From contig NZ_JAMHJQ010000010.1 in assembly GCF_023534745.1 (NCBI RefSeq), positions 124,001 through 188,000 of the forward strand: 64,000 nucleotides of DNA. The letters run 5' to 3'. How positions within the stretch are numbered: the stretch's first letter is position 1; the number at the start of each line of letters is the position of its first letter. The translations under genes and the position numbers were made by a program. Origin of the DNA: Streptomyces sp. 35G-GA-8. Its GTDB lineage: Bacteria > Actinomycetota > Actinomycetes > Streptomycetales > Streptomycetaceae. This document shows, in pieces, positions 53,018 to 61,347 of the stretch. The notes under the pieces were generated by a model. That model was not told the DNA's origin and searched no databases. It was given only the letters and a program-made list of their open reading frames with translations.

Positions 53018-53611
53018 TCAGCAGGCCCACCACTCGGAGGGGGGAACGATCACATTCGAGTCGGTCAGCCGGTCCCGCATCCCGGAGGAGGAATGGCACA
53101 GCTCCGCCGTGCCGCTCGCGGCGGACTGCTCCCGCCGAACCGCGTGGAACTCCTGCTGCGCCTGGGCATGGGCGTTCTGGTTCTGCTGCCAGGTCTCCTG
53201 CGCCTGGCCTGTGATCGGCCGGGCGCAGTTGTGGAAGTTCTCCACCTGGCACTTGTCGTTGGCCGCCTGATTCTTTGCCACGCCGGAGCAGGCGGTGCTC
53301 GCCGGGATCCCGTTGACCGACTGGCAGGGGTCGGCGCTCGGGGGCGGCGCGGGCACGGGGTTCGTCGAGGGCACGGGGGGAGGCGTCGGCTTCCCGGGCG
53401 CCGGCGCCTCGGGGGCCGGTACGGGAGGGGTGGGGGCGGCCGCCGCGCGGACCTCGGCGCCGTACGGCTGGGGGACCTCGGCGCCGTACGACTGGGGGAC
53501 GGCGGCACTGGAGGCGACGGCGGAGGGCTGTCCGAAACCCAGGGTGACCAGGCCCGCCACGGCCGCGAACACGGCCAGGACCGGCAGCAGCCGCGCGTAC
53601 AGGACACGCAT
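53018..53611 (-). CDS. Secreted proline-rich protein with cysteines and coiled coil
   Basis: Protein of 197 residues with AAGGAG before the ATG at 53611. Signal to about residue 34. A repeat QSYGAEV/QPYGAEV and a Pro-rich stretch (about 55-95) precede six Cys (96, 108, 121, 129, 172, 197) and a Gln/Ala-rich coiled-coil-like helix (QETWQQNQNAHAQAQQEFH). It is upstream on the same strand as the 51553 gene, so the two may form one transcript. Function unknown. Confidence 0.75.
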   Translation of the reverse strand: MRVLYARLLPVLAVFAAVAGLVTLGFGQPSAVASSAAVPQSYGAEVPQPYGAEVRAAAAPTPPVPAPEAPAPGKPTPPPVPSTNPVPAPPPSADPCQSVNGIPASTACSGVAKNQAANDKCQVENFHNCARPITGQAQETWQQNQNAHAQAQQEFHAVRREQSAASGTAELCHSSSGMRDRLTDSNVIVPPSEWWAC

Positions 53612-53933
53612 GGGACTCCTTCTGTCAGGGGGCTCTGTGGCAGGCCGGGGACCGGCCCGCGGCGACAGGTTCCGGCACCCCTGGCGGCCCTGCCATCCGG
53701 CCGCTGTGGATCTTGAGCCATCAGCGGGACAACTCCCACGAGTGGCCCCAACGTCGCACGGGAGTCGCTCTTTACTCGGACTGTCCCGGCTCCGGGCCCC
53801 TGCTCACGTTCCTGAGCACATCGACTCCTCGCGTGCGCGTCGCGCAACGGGCGCCGCCCGGGAGGAGCACTGGTTCCGCACCGCCGCCGGCTCCCCGCAC
53901 CCCTGCCGGGGGTACGGGGAGCGGCTCGCGTTC
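53612..53933. other. Promoter gap with terminator at one end
   Basis: A 322-bp space between two minus-strand secreted genes. It holds the presumed promoter of the 53611 gene and a hairpin at 53891-53921 that ends the 54692 gene. Nothing else was recognised. Confidence 0.5.
53891..53921 (-). terminator. Hairpin after Ig-like secreted protein gene
   Basis: A near-perfect stem CTCCCCG/CGGGGAG with inner ACCCC/GGGGT and a TGCC loop, 12 nt beyond the stop of the minus-strand gene ending at 53934. Confidence 0.65.
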
Positions 53934-54692
53934 CTATCGGACGTCGACGTAATCGCCCGTGGCGCTGACTGCCGCGGAAGACGAGTTGCCCGCGAAGGAG
54001 AAGCGGTAGTAGCCGTCGACCGTGGCCTTGGTCGTGGTCTTGACGTTGCCCTTCGAGTCGGCCTTGAGGGTCTTCAGCGTGGTGTAGGTGCTGGAGCTCT
54101 TCTTACGGAACTGCAGCTGCACCGACTGGGAGCCATACCCGCCGAACTTCAGCGTCTCCCAGTTGGCGCGGGTGAGCGCGCCGGTGACGGTGATGGTCTT
54201 GCCCTTGCTCACCGGCTCCGGCGTGGCGTTGACCGTGAACTTGGTGGCCCGCTGGAACCAGAAGGAGCCGGCCTTCTCCTTCCATACGAAGTCGCCGTCC
54301 TTGGCGTCCACCCACGCGTCGACGTACCAGGTTCCGGCGTTGGAGTTGCTGAGGTAGTCGGTCCTCGGGTCGATCCTGACCGAGGCGGTGCAGGTCGAGG
54401 TGGTGGCGTTCGCGGCGGTGCAGGCGGGCTTGCCCGTCAGCTCGAAGCCGTAGCCCGGGCCGGCGAGTGAGAACGCATCGGCGCCCTTGATGCCAGATTT
54501 GTCGGTAGCCGTCACGCTGACCTTGATGGTGGTCAGTCCGGATGTGCCGATGGCCACCTTGTTGTCACCGTCGACGACAACCTTGGTGATCTTGGTGTCC
54601 CCGGTCCCGCCGTCGGCCTGTGCGGCCGGGACGGCGACGGCGGACAGGGTCAGCGCGCCGGTTATGACAGCGACAGAGGCGCGTATGCGCAT
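53934..54692 (-). CDS. Secreted Ig-like-fold protein, unknown function
   Basis: Protein of 252 residues (GAGGGG upstream of the ATG at 54692). The N-terminus is a signal ending VPAAQA. The remainder is two beta-rich, Ig-like halves (TKITKVVVDGDNKVAIG..., then FTVNATPEPVSKGKTITVTG...). Two Cys (PACTAAN, TSTCTAS) probably pair. No enzyme motif. Such proteins are common in Streptomyces secretomes. Role unknown. Confidence 0.78.
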   Translation of the reverse strand: MRIRASVAVITGALTLSAVAVPAAQADGGTGDTKITKVVVDGDNKVAIGTSGLTTIKVSVTATDKSGIKGADAFSLAGPGYGFELTGKPACTAANATTSTCTASVRIDPRTDYLSNSNAGTWYVDAWVDAKDGDFVWKEKAGSFWFQRATKFTVNATPEPVSKGKTITVTGALTRANWETLKFGGYGSQSVQLQFRKKSSSTYTTLKTLKADSKGNVKTTTKATVDGYYRFSFAGNSSSAAVSATGDYVDVR

Positions 54693-54923
54693 GAGTCGTC
54701 CCCTCGTAGGAAGAACGCGGCCCCCGGCTCGCCGACGGCCGTGCCCCCCTTGCTCGTTCACGTCTGCGGGGCCTGGTGGCCCCTCAGAGGTGGGACAGGG
54801 GACGGGAGCGAAAGGTTGTAGGAGATGTGAAGAATTTCTGGACATGCCGTGGGTGTGCGTTGTGAAGCCCACGCGGGCGGCGGCGTCGGCGGAGAGCCGC
54901 CGACCCGGCGTGGCGAAAGAGGG

Positions 54924-55583
54924 TCAGTCCTCGCTCCGGTGGGTGACCGGCGCGTCGGTGCGATCGCCGGGGAACTCGTACCAGCGGCGCCGCAGACACA
55001 CGAACTCCACATCGGCGCGCACCAGCCGCATGAACCCGCAGACGGTGTCGGCGAGCCGCTCCTGGGAGCCGGGATGGGCGAGTCGACCGTCCTCGGTGAA
55101 GGCATCGTACGCACGGGGCAGGCTGAACATGTCGGGGTAGACCCGTGTGCCCAGGTGTTCGAGCGGGACCCGCAGCGCCCACAGGCCGCGGTTGCCGCCG
55201 ATCATCGACGGGGAGGACGAGACCAGCAGCGCGTGCTTGGTCTTGAACGGCTGCGGCCGTACTCGGGAGACCCAGTCGATGGCGTTCTTGAGCAGTCCCG
55301 GGACGGAGGCGTTGTACTCGGGCGACGAGATCACGAACGCATCGCAGCGATTGATCTTTTCGCACAGGGCCAGGGCGCCGGCGGGCAGCCCTTCGGAATC
55401 CTCCACATCCCCGTCGTACAGCGGCATGTCGAAATCCCGCATCCTGGCGAGGTCGACCTCGGCGCCGGTCTCGGCGATCAGGCTCGACGCCAGCGAGGCG
55501 AGCCGCGCGTTGGTGGACCCGGCACGCAGCGCGGCTCCGAATACCAGAATCCGAACGGGCGGTGGTTGAGCGTCCATGGTCAT
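54924..55583 (-). CDS. NADPH-dependent FMN reductase family protein
   Basis: Flavodoxin-like reductase of 219 residues. The FMN-binding segment ILVFGAALRAGSTNARLASL and the family motif SSPEYNASVPGLLKNAIDWVSR are present. Such enzymes supply reduced flavin or reduce quinones and azo dyes. The start at 55583 gives a short N-terminus; a downstream ATG (55577) is possible. Divergent from the P450 gene, it could help electron supply, but that is inference. Confidence 0.88.
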   Translation of the reverse strand: MTMDAQPPPVRILVFGAALRAGSTNARLASLASSLIAETGAEVDLARMRDFDMPLYDGDVEDSEGLPAGALALCEKINRCDAFVISSPEYNASVPGLLKNAIDWVSRVRPQPFKTKHALLVSSSPSMIGGNRGLWALRVPLEHLGTRVYPDMFSLPRAYDAFTEDGRLAHPGSQERLADTVCGFMRLVRADVEFVCLRRRWYEFPGDRTDAPVTHRSED

Positions 55584-55961
55584 CCTGCGGCCTCTTTCGC
55601 CGGGCGGTTGTCCCCCGGCAGCCAGTTTCCCCCAGCCCGGCCTGCCGAACCGGTCGACACTCTGCGGCTCCCAGAGCGATGCCGCAGGGGCCGAGCGGGC
55701 ACGCTCCGCCCGCCGGCCCAACTGCTCGCGCGGCCGTTCCAGAGCAACGATCGGATGGTTTACGCCACTTCAGGGTGTTCAGTCATCCGAGCCGGGTACG
55801 TAGGGGTTCGTTATGACCCGGCCGGATGGGTGTCGATTGGCGCTGCTCCGCTGCTGCCTTCCTGGCCGTGTCCGTCCTGGGGTGGAGCTGATCGGGCAGA
55901 TCTCCGAGGTGGCTCGGGGGGTGCGGTCGGCCCTTCCCCGACGCTCGGAAGGAGCCACGTC
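55584..55961. promoter_or_regulatory. Divergent control region of FMN reductase and P450
   Basis: A 378-bp gap without a gene. A slightly A+T-richer part around 55740-55830 holds a GGGT-N8-ACCC dyad (55804-55819). It may include the terpene operon promoter. No clear -35/-10 pair was found. Confidence 0.4.
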
Positions 55962-57326
55962 ATGAGTTCGGCAACCGCAACGCCGCTGGCGCCCGGCCGG
56001 CTACCGCTGCTCGGACATGCGTGGCGGCTTTGGCGCGATCCGATGGAGTTCGTGCTCGGCTTACGGACGGTGGGGAAGGTGGTCCGTGTCGGCCTGGGCC
56101 GGATGACGCTGTACTTCGCGACGGACCCCGATCTGGTCCACCAGATCCTGGTCACCCAGGCCGGCAGCTTCGAGCGCGGCACGATCTTCCAGCGCGCCGG
56201 CGCGGTCTTCGGTGACGGATTGGTGATCTCGGAGGGGGAACGGCACCGCGTTGACCGGCGGATGATGCAACCGGGATTCCACCGCACCCAACTGGGCGAC
56301 TACGTCACGATCATGAGCGACAACGCCCGCGAACTGGCCGAGTCCTGGCATCCCCGCGACCACGTCGACCTCGACGAGGCGATGTACCACCTCGCGATCA
56401 CCAACCTCACCGAGGCGCTGTTCTCCCACGGCCTCGACCGCGCCGGTACGCGCGAACTCGCCCGCGTGGTGCGGGTGGTGGGCCAGGGCGCGCTCCTGCG
56501 CGCGGTGTTACCACCGTCGCTGTCGGACGCACCGCTTCCGCTGAACCGCAGGTTCGCCGCCGCGGCCGACGCCCTGCACGCCACGATCGACCGCATCATC
56601 GCCGAACGCCGCGCCGACCCCGGCGGCCGGCAGGATCTGCTCGCCCTCCTGCTCGCTCTGCGTGACCCGGCGACGGGCAGGGCGATGGACGACTCGTGGA
56701 TCCGCGACCAGGCGGTGACGATGCTGAACGCCGGGGTGGAGACCACCGCCACCACCTTGACCTGGGCCTTCCACGAGCTGGCTCGTCATCCCGACGTCCG
56801 GGAACGGATCGAGGAGGAGGTCGACGCGGTCGTGGGTCTCGGGCCGGTCGGGCCCGAGCAGGTGGCCGCGCTGGACTACACGGATCGCTTCCTCAAAGAG
56901 GTCACCCGGCTGCACTCCTTCCTGTTGTTCATCAGGCGGGCCACCGCCCCGGTGAACCTCGGCGGCATCCGTCTGCCCGCGGGCGCCGAGGTGGCCTACA
57001 GCCTCTACGCGCTGCACCGCGACCCCGAGGTCTTCCCCGACCCGGACCGGCTGGACCCCGACCGCTGGCCTTCCGGCGGCCGGCCGGTACGGCGGGACAG
57101 TTTCCTCCCGTTCAGCGCCGGCGTCCACAAGTGCATCGGCGACACCTTCGCGTGGGCGGAGTTGATCACCGCTCTGGCTGCCGTCACCGCCCGGCACCGG
57201 CTCGACCTCTCCCCCGGAACCACCATTCACACCAGGCCCGCGGTCGTACCCAAGCCGGACAAGATGCCGATGATCGTCAGCCCCAGACACGGCCGCGCCA
57301 CCACTGACCACGGAGCGGCCACATGA
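55962..57326 (+). CDS. Cytochrome P450 of terpene-tailoring type
   Basis: P450 of 454 residues; AAGGAG lies upstream. The I-helix segment is NAGVETTATTL (G258, E260, T261, T262), ExxR is E313-R316 (KEVTRLHS), and the haem loop is FSAGVHKCIG with Cys391. The N-terminus (APGRLPLLGHAWRLWRDPMEF) resembles pentalenene-oxygenase-like P450s. The start codon of the small coupled gene overlaps its stop. A terpene synthase follows, so the likely substrate is its product. Redox partners are not in the window. Confidence 0.92.
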   Translation: MSSATATPLAPGRLPLLGHAWRLWRDPMEFVLGLRTVGKVVRVGLGRMTLYFATDPDLVHQILVTQAGSFERGTIFQRAGAVFGDGLVISEGERHRVDRRMMQPGFHRTQLGDYVTIMSDNARELAESWHPRDHVDLDEAMYHLAITNLTEALFSHGLDRAGTRELARVVRVVGQGALLRAVLPPSLSDAPLPLNRRFAAAADALHATIDRIIAERRADPGGRQDLLALLLALRDPATGRAMDDSWIRDQAVTMLNAGVETTATTLTWAFHELARHPDVRERIEEEVDAVVGLGPVGPEQVAALDYTDRFLKEVTRLHSFLLFIRRATAPVNLGGIRLPAGAEVAYSLYALHRDPEVFPDPDRLDPDRWPSGGRPVRRDSFLPFSAGVHKCIGDTFAWAELITALAAVTARHRLDLSPGTTIHTRPAVVPKPDKMPMIVSPRHGRATTDHGAAT

Positions 57327-57520
57327 CACCATCAGGCATCCGCGAGCGCTCGCCCATGCCTTTGCCCTTGCCCTTGCCCTTGCCCTTGCCCTTGCCCTTG
57401 TCATCCCGACCAGATCACGCGGACCACGGCGCGGCGGCCCGCCGCCCAGGCGAGGACCGGAGGGACCAACACCCCCTGAAAGCAGGTCAGTTGTGGTTGC
57501 CGGGCGGGAAGGTGTCATGA
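57323..57520 (+). CDS. Small Pro-Leu-repeat reading frame bridging P450 and terpene synthase
   Basis: An open frame of 65 codons begins with an ATG overlapping the P450 stop (ATGA) and ends with a TGA overlapping the terpene synthase ATG (ATGA at 57517-57520). The first part encodes alternating Pro-Leu from a hexanucleotide repeat (57362-57397), the rest is polar and charged (RPDHADHGAAARRPGEDRRD). Coupled overlaps at both ends suggest real translation, but codon bias and length do not prove it. Otherwise it is a leader that keeps ribosomes moving between the two genes. Confidence 0.4.
   Translation: MTPSGIRERSPMPLPLPLPLPLPLPLSSRPDHADHGAAARRPGEDRRDQHPLKAGQLWLPGGKVS
57362..57397. repeat. Hexanucleotide repeat TTGCCC, six copies
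   Basis: Six perfect TTGCCC units, with partial copies at each end. The unit is a multiple of three, so copy-number change would lengthen or shorten a Pro-Leu run without a frameshift in the small frame at 57323. Confidence 0.9.
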
Positions 57521-58482
57521 AACCGGCGCTGAGGATCCCACCGCTGCACTGCCCCTTTCCCGACCAGGTCCATCCCGATGCCGACGAGATCGACCGCACC
57601 TCGTTGAGGTGGCTCGACGATTTCGCTCTCATCACCGACCCCGCTGTACGCACCCGCTTCGGCCGATCGAAGATCGGCTGGCAGGCCTCCCGCACGACGC
57701 CGCACGCCGACGCGGAGTTGGTGCAACTGCACTCCGACTGGCAGATGTGGCTGTTCGCCTTCGACGACGTCCGCTCGGAGGAAACCGACGCGGGGGCTCA
57801 ACCAGGTCCGATGGCGCGGAGCCTGGCGTCCTTCCTGCGGATTCTCCAGGACCCCGGGACGCGGGTGGACGAGGAAGACGCCTTCACCGCGGCACTGCGC
57901 GATCTGCGGCGGCGGCTGGAGACGGCTGCCAGCCAGGTGCAAGTCGACCGGTTCGTCGCCTCGGTGCTGGGCTACTGGTTCGCCCAGGTGTGGGAGGCCA
58001 CCAACAGGGCAGACGCGGTGTGGCCCACTGTCGAGGAGTACATGGCCATGCGCGTTCACACCGGCGCGGTGCCGACCTGTCTGGCGCTGATCGACGTCAT
58101 CGGCCGATTCGAACTGCCCGCGGCCGAGTTGGCGCGCCCGGAGGTGAAGACGCTGACCACCAAGGCCGTCAACGTCGTGTGCTGGGCCAATGACATCCAC
58201 TCCTACGAGAAGGAGAGCGCCCGCAGCCATCACCCGGTCAACCTGCCGACGCTGTTGCACCGCCGTGACCGTGGCACGGTCCAGGAGGCGGTCGATCGCG
58301 CCGCCAGGATGCACGATGCCGAAGTCGCCGCCTACCGCGAACTTCGGCCCCAGGTCCCGGCAGGACCCGCACTGGAACGGTACCTGGACGGTCTGCAGTC
58401 ATGGATGCGCGGCAACCTGACCTGGTCGCTGTCGACAGGCCGATACCACCGAACACCCATTCACGACGTGGGTACCGCCTAG
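57517..58482 (+). CDS. Terpene synthase (class I)
   Basis: Class I terpene cyclase of 321 residues; GGAAGG precedes the ATG at 57517. The acidic metal motif is FDDVRSEE (D83, D84, E88), that is DDxxxE, not DDxxD. The NSE triad is N225, S229, E233 in CWANDIHSYEKE. A pyrophosphate-sensing Arg (about R179) and a C-terminal RY pair (GRYHR) are present. It probably makes a sesquiterpene from farnesyl diphosphate; product cannot be predicted. The P450 upstream would oxidise it. Confidence 0.92.
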   Translation: MKPALRIPPLHCPFPDQVHPDADEIDRTSLRWLDDFALITDPAVRTRFGRSKIGWQASRTTPHADAELVQLHSDWQMWLFAFDDVRSEETDAGAQPGPMARSLASFLRILQDPGTRVDEEDAFTAALRDLRRRLETAASQVQVDRFVASVLGYWFAQVWEATNRADAVWPTVEEYMAMRVHTGAVPTCLALIDVIGRFELPAAELARPEVKTLTTKAVNVVCWANDIHSYEKESARSHHPVNLPTLLHRRDRGTVQEAVDRAARMHDAEVAAYRELRPQVPAGPALERYLDGLQSWMRGNLTWSLSTGRYHRTPIHDVGTA

Positions 58483-58623
58483 TACCCCCGTTGCGGTTCA
58501 CTGTTCCCGCAGGTCAGGAGAGCGTTCGTAAGACTCACCACCCGGGCGGCGGCCAGGGCCTGGGGGCCTCCGGCTCCCGGGCCCTGGCACACGGTCCCAG
58601 GCGCAAGTGCAGTGATGGCGCGG

Positions 58624-59292
58624 CTATCGCGGGCGCACGGCGTACGTCAGGTGCGTCACGCGCGACGACGGCACCGAACGGACCAGCTCCAGCGCGACCC
58701 GGGACGCGTCCACACCGTCGAACAGGCGGGTGCCGGCGCCGAAAAGCACCGGTGACAGCGCGATCGAGAACTCGTCGACCAGGCCGGCGTTCAGGTGCTC
58801 CAGGATCGTCGCACCGCCGCCGGCGATCCGGACGTCGCGGTCACCGGCGGCGGCACGGGCCTGGTCGAGGGCGTGCTCGATGCCGTCGTTGACGAAGTGG
58901 AACGTGGTGCCGCCGGGTCGCTCCCACGGGTCACGCTTGGTGTGCGTCACAACGAAGACCGGGGTATGGAAGGGCGCCTCCTCCGGCCATGACTGCTCGC
59001 CGAGGTCGAACATGCGCTTGCCCATGACGCTCGCGCCGGTGCGCTCGAACGTCTCCCGCGCCACGTCGTTGTCGGGACCCTCCTCGCCGCCCTCGCCCAG
59101 CTTCAGGTTCTCCCGGAAGAACCGCAGCGGGAACAGCCACTGCTGCAGCTCCATCCACTGCGCCATCCAACGCCGAACGTCCGGGTCGTCCTGCCTTTCG
59201 GGCGCGAAGAGCTCGCCCTCGACGGGCACGGGCTCGGGCGCGATGAAGCCGTCCAGTGACAGCGAAACACTGAAGAACACCTTCCCTGCCAT
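58624..59292 (-). CDS. RibD C-terminal/dihydrofolate reductase-family protein
   Basis: Reductase-fold protein of 222 residues: N-terminal VFFSVSLSLDGFIA, the middle SVMGKRMFDLGEQSW, and VRIAGGGATILEHLNAGLVDE near the end. These mark the RibD-C family. It is the last gene of a set with an SRPBCC protein and an ArsR regulator, with TGATG overlap to the SRPBCC gene. Probably a reductase for a small heterocycle; substrate unknown. Confidence 0.85.
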   Translation of the reverse strand: MAGKVFFSVSLSLDGFIAPEPVPVEGELFAPERQDDPDVRRWMAQWMELQQWLFPLRFFRENLKLGEGGEEGPDNDVARETFERTGASVMGKRMFDLGEQSWPEEAPFHTPVFVVTHTKRDPWERPGGTTFHFVNDGIEHALDQARAAAGDRDVRIAGGGATILEHLNAGLVDEFSIALSPVLFGAGTRLFDGVDASRVALELVRSVPSSRVTHLTYAVRPR

Positions 59293-59798
59293 CAGCCCTC
59301 CGCCCCCTTCCCCGCGAGCTCGGTGACGTAGGCCGCCAGGTTGTTCAGGGTCTGCCGGCCGCCCTCGATCGCGTGGTACTTCTCGACCGCCTCGTCGCGC
59401 AGTTCCTTGGTGGGGAACACCGTGCGCATCACGATCCGGGTCGCCGCGCCGTCCGGCGCGAAGGTCAGAAGCGACTCGAAGGCGTTCGGGTCGTCGCGGG
59501 ACTCACCGTGCAGCAGCGCGATCCGCTCCGGCGGGACGATCCGCATCCAGCGGATCCACTCGGAGTAGTCGGTCCCGTCCGGCCCGTGCAGCACGAAGTC
59601 CCACTCCCCGCCCTCGCGGAACTCGAAGGACCGCGTGGTGGTGGTGAACCCCTCAGGACCCCACCACCGCGACAGGTGCCGAACCTCGGTGAACGCCTCG
59701 AAAACCAGCTCTCGCGGGGCGTCGATGATCCGGGAGATCACGATCTCCCGGTCGGCCGTCGCCGGCTCGGCCCGCGTTTCATGCCTTGCCCCTGCCAT
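59292..59798 (-). CDS. SRPBCC (AHSA1-like) domain protein
   Basis: Protein of 168 residues with the START-like fold: EIVISRIIDAPRELVFEAF and HLSRWWGPEGFTTTT are typical of AHSA1-like proteins. They bind hydrophobic ligands or help chaperones. It follows the ArsR gene by 3 nt and precedes the RibD-type gene. The set is a common three-gene arrangement in actinomycetes. Confidence 0.87.
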   Translation of the reverse strand: MAGARHETRAEPATADREIVISRIIDAPRELVFEAFTEVRHLSRWWGPEGFTTTTRSFEFREGGEWDFVLHGPDGTDYSEWIRWMRIVPPERIALLHGESRDDPNAFESLLTFAPDGAATRIVMRTVFPTKELRDEAVEKYHAIEGGRQTLNNLAAYVTELAGKGAEG

Positions 59799-59801
59799 GG
59801 G

Positions 59802-60143
59802 TCATTCCTCCTGCTGTGTCTGCTTGAGTTCCTGCACGTAGGTGTCCAGCCGGTCGAAACTCTCGTTCCAGAACCGCTCGAATCCGCCGGCCCACTCGTG
59901 GACCGGCCTGAGCCCGCGGGCGTCCAGGGCGTAGAGGCGCTGCTTGCCCGCCCCGCGGACCCGCACCAGCCCCACCTCCCGGAGCACCCGCAGGTGCTTG
60001 GACGCCTGCGGCTGGCTCATCCCCAGCTCCAGGGCCAGGTCGGTCACCGGCCGCTCACCCGCCCGCAGCAATGCCAGGATGTCCCGGCGCTGCGGCTCGG
60101 CGATCGCGTTGAACGCGTCCGACGTCGTCGCTGCTCGTGCCAT
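59802..60143 (-). CDS. ArsR-family regulator
   Basis: Winged-helix regulator of 113 residues. It opens with FNAIAEPQRRDILALL, then the reading helix region ELGMSQPQASKHLRVLREVG and wing KQRLYALD. There are no obvious Cys/His metal sites, so it is probably a non-metal ArsR sensor. The in-frame ATG at 60152 is an alternative start. It heads the operon with SRPBCC and RibD-type genes and likely represses it. Confidence 0.86.
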   Translation of the reverse strand: MARAATTSDAFNAIAEPQRRDILALLRAGERPVTDLALELGMSQPQASKHLRVLREVGLVRVRGAGKQRLYALDARGLRPVHEWAGGFERFWNESFDRLDTYVQELKQTQQEE

Positions 60144-60174
60144 GACAGCCATCGTATGCCCATATCGGAATACG

Positions 60175-61197
60175 TCAAGCCGCGGTTCGGGTTCTCCGCG
60201 GTGTGCGCAGTGTGCGGTGGAGGTGCCAGCCGGCCGCGTAGACGAGCAGGGCGGCGGCGAGGGAGGCGCCCGCGCCTTTGGCCGCGTCGGACAGCGCGCC
60301 TTCGGCGACGGTGACCCAGGGGGCGTTCTCCGTCCGGGTGGGGTAAGTGACCTCGATGACCTTGCCGTTGACTTCACGGACGATGGGACGGCTGGTGTCT
60401 TCCACCGTCACCTGGCGGTAGGAGTCGATGCCGCCCGTGTGGGCGGCTGCGCCGAGCAGCGCGGCCAGCACGAGGGCCGCTGTGGCGCTCCGCCGGGCGG
60501 CCCGCGCGAGAGAAGGGCGGACGTCGGACCGCAGGGGGCGCTGCCGGTTGCGGCGGCGCCAGAGATGGACGCCGAGGGCCGCCAGGCCGACCGCCGTGCT
60601 CGCGTGCTGGAGCAGTCGGGCCACGGACAGACCGCCCGGCCCGGACGCGCGCAGGAAGGGCAGCCGCTCCGCCGCGTACCCGTCGACGTGAGTGATGGAG
60701 TCCCACAGAAGGTGGGTGGCGATGCCGATGAGCGCGGACAGCACCAGCCACGCCGCATGGCGGGCCTTCTCCGCCATGCCGCGAGGGGGCGCGGGAGCCG
60801 GGATGGCGAGGTGCGGGGGCAGCAGTGCGATGACCGGCCCCCACAGCAGGCGGTACGCGGCGACGAGGAGGAGCGCGAACGGGAGCGTGACGGCCAGGGC
60901 TCCGGTGGGCGAGTGCGAGGTCGTGGCGTTGAGGAAGGGCTCGTACCAGGCGCCGGCGGTCACCGTGATGCGCAGGGTCTGGAGGAAGTACGGGACGTCG
61001 GGCGCCATCGTTCCCATGACCAGGGCCGCGGGGACGAAAGGGCTGCGCAGCAACGGTATGACCGCGGCCGTGTGGGACAGGGTGAACGGCACTTCGGGGG
61101 GCGCTCTTTCGCTCGGGTCGAGCCCGGTGGGCGTGCGAGCCGCCGATCCGTCGGGCGGCACGCCGGGCGGTGTGTTCGGGGCCAGACCGGGACTCAT
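60175..61197 (-). CDS. DUF4184 membrane protein
   Basis: Membrane protein of about 340 residues. The family's opening, VPFTLSHTAAVIPLLRSPFVP, is internal to the frame, so the true start may be the GTG at that Val, and the N-terminal 30 residues may be absent. A His/Asp pair (THLLWDSITHVDG) recalls the family's metal-like motif. About six spans. Function unknown; likely a membrane metal-dependent hydrolase (inference). Confidence 0.75.
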   Translation of the reverse strand: MSPGLAPNTPPGVPPDGSAARTPTGLDPSERAPPEVPFTLSHTAAVIPLLRSPFVPAALVMGTMAPDVPYFLQTLRITVTAGAWYEPFLNATTSHSPTGALAVTLPFALLLVAAYRLLWGPVIALLPPHLAIPAPAPPRGMAEKARHAAWLVLSALIGIATHLLWDSITHVDGYAAERLPFLRASGPGGLSVARLLQHASTAVGLAALGVHLWRRRNRQRPLRSDVRPSLARAARRSATAALVLAALLGAAAHTGGIDSYRQVTVEDTSRPIVREVNGKVIEVTYPTRTENAPWVTVAEGALSDAAKGAGASLAAALLVYAAGWHLHRTLRTPRRTRTAA

Positions 61198-61298
61198 ATG
61201 CAACACGGAACACTGAAGAGCATATTCCGTTGAAATGACTATGTCCAGGATTCCTGGGTTCCCTGGCCGGAGCGGAACGGCACCGCTCCACAACGAAG

Positions 61299-61327
61299 AG
61301 CCGCCCCCCCTTGAAGGGAGAGCGGCT
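61299..61327 (-). terminator. Hairpin after membrane-protein gene
   Basis: Stem AGCCGC/GCGGCT with an inner CCCCTT/GAAGGG pairing, 21 nt beyond the stop of the minus-strand gene ending at 61348. Confidence 0.6.
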
Positions 61328-61347
61328 AGGAGTGGGGCAGGGCCGGA

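Noticed and set aside
57362-57397. Hexanucleotide tract as a phase-variation switch
   Set aside because: The unit length is a multiple of three, so slippage cannot turn a frame on or off; only the length of the Pro-Leu run changes.
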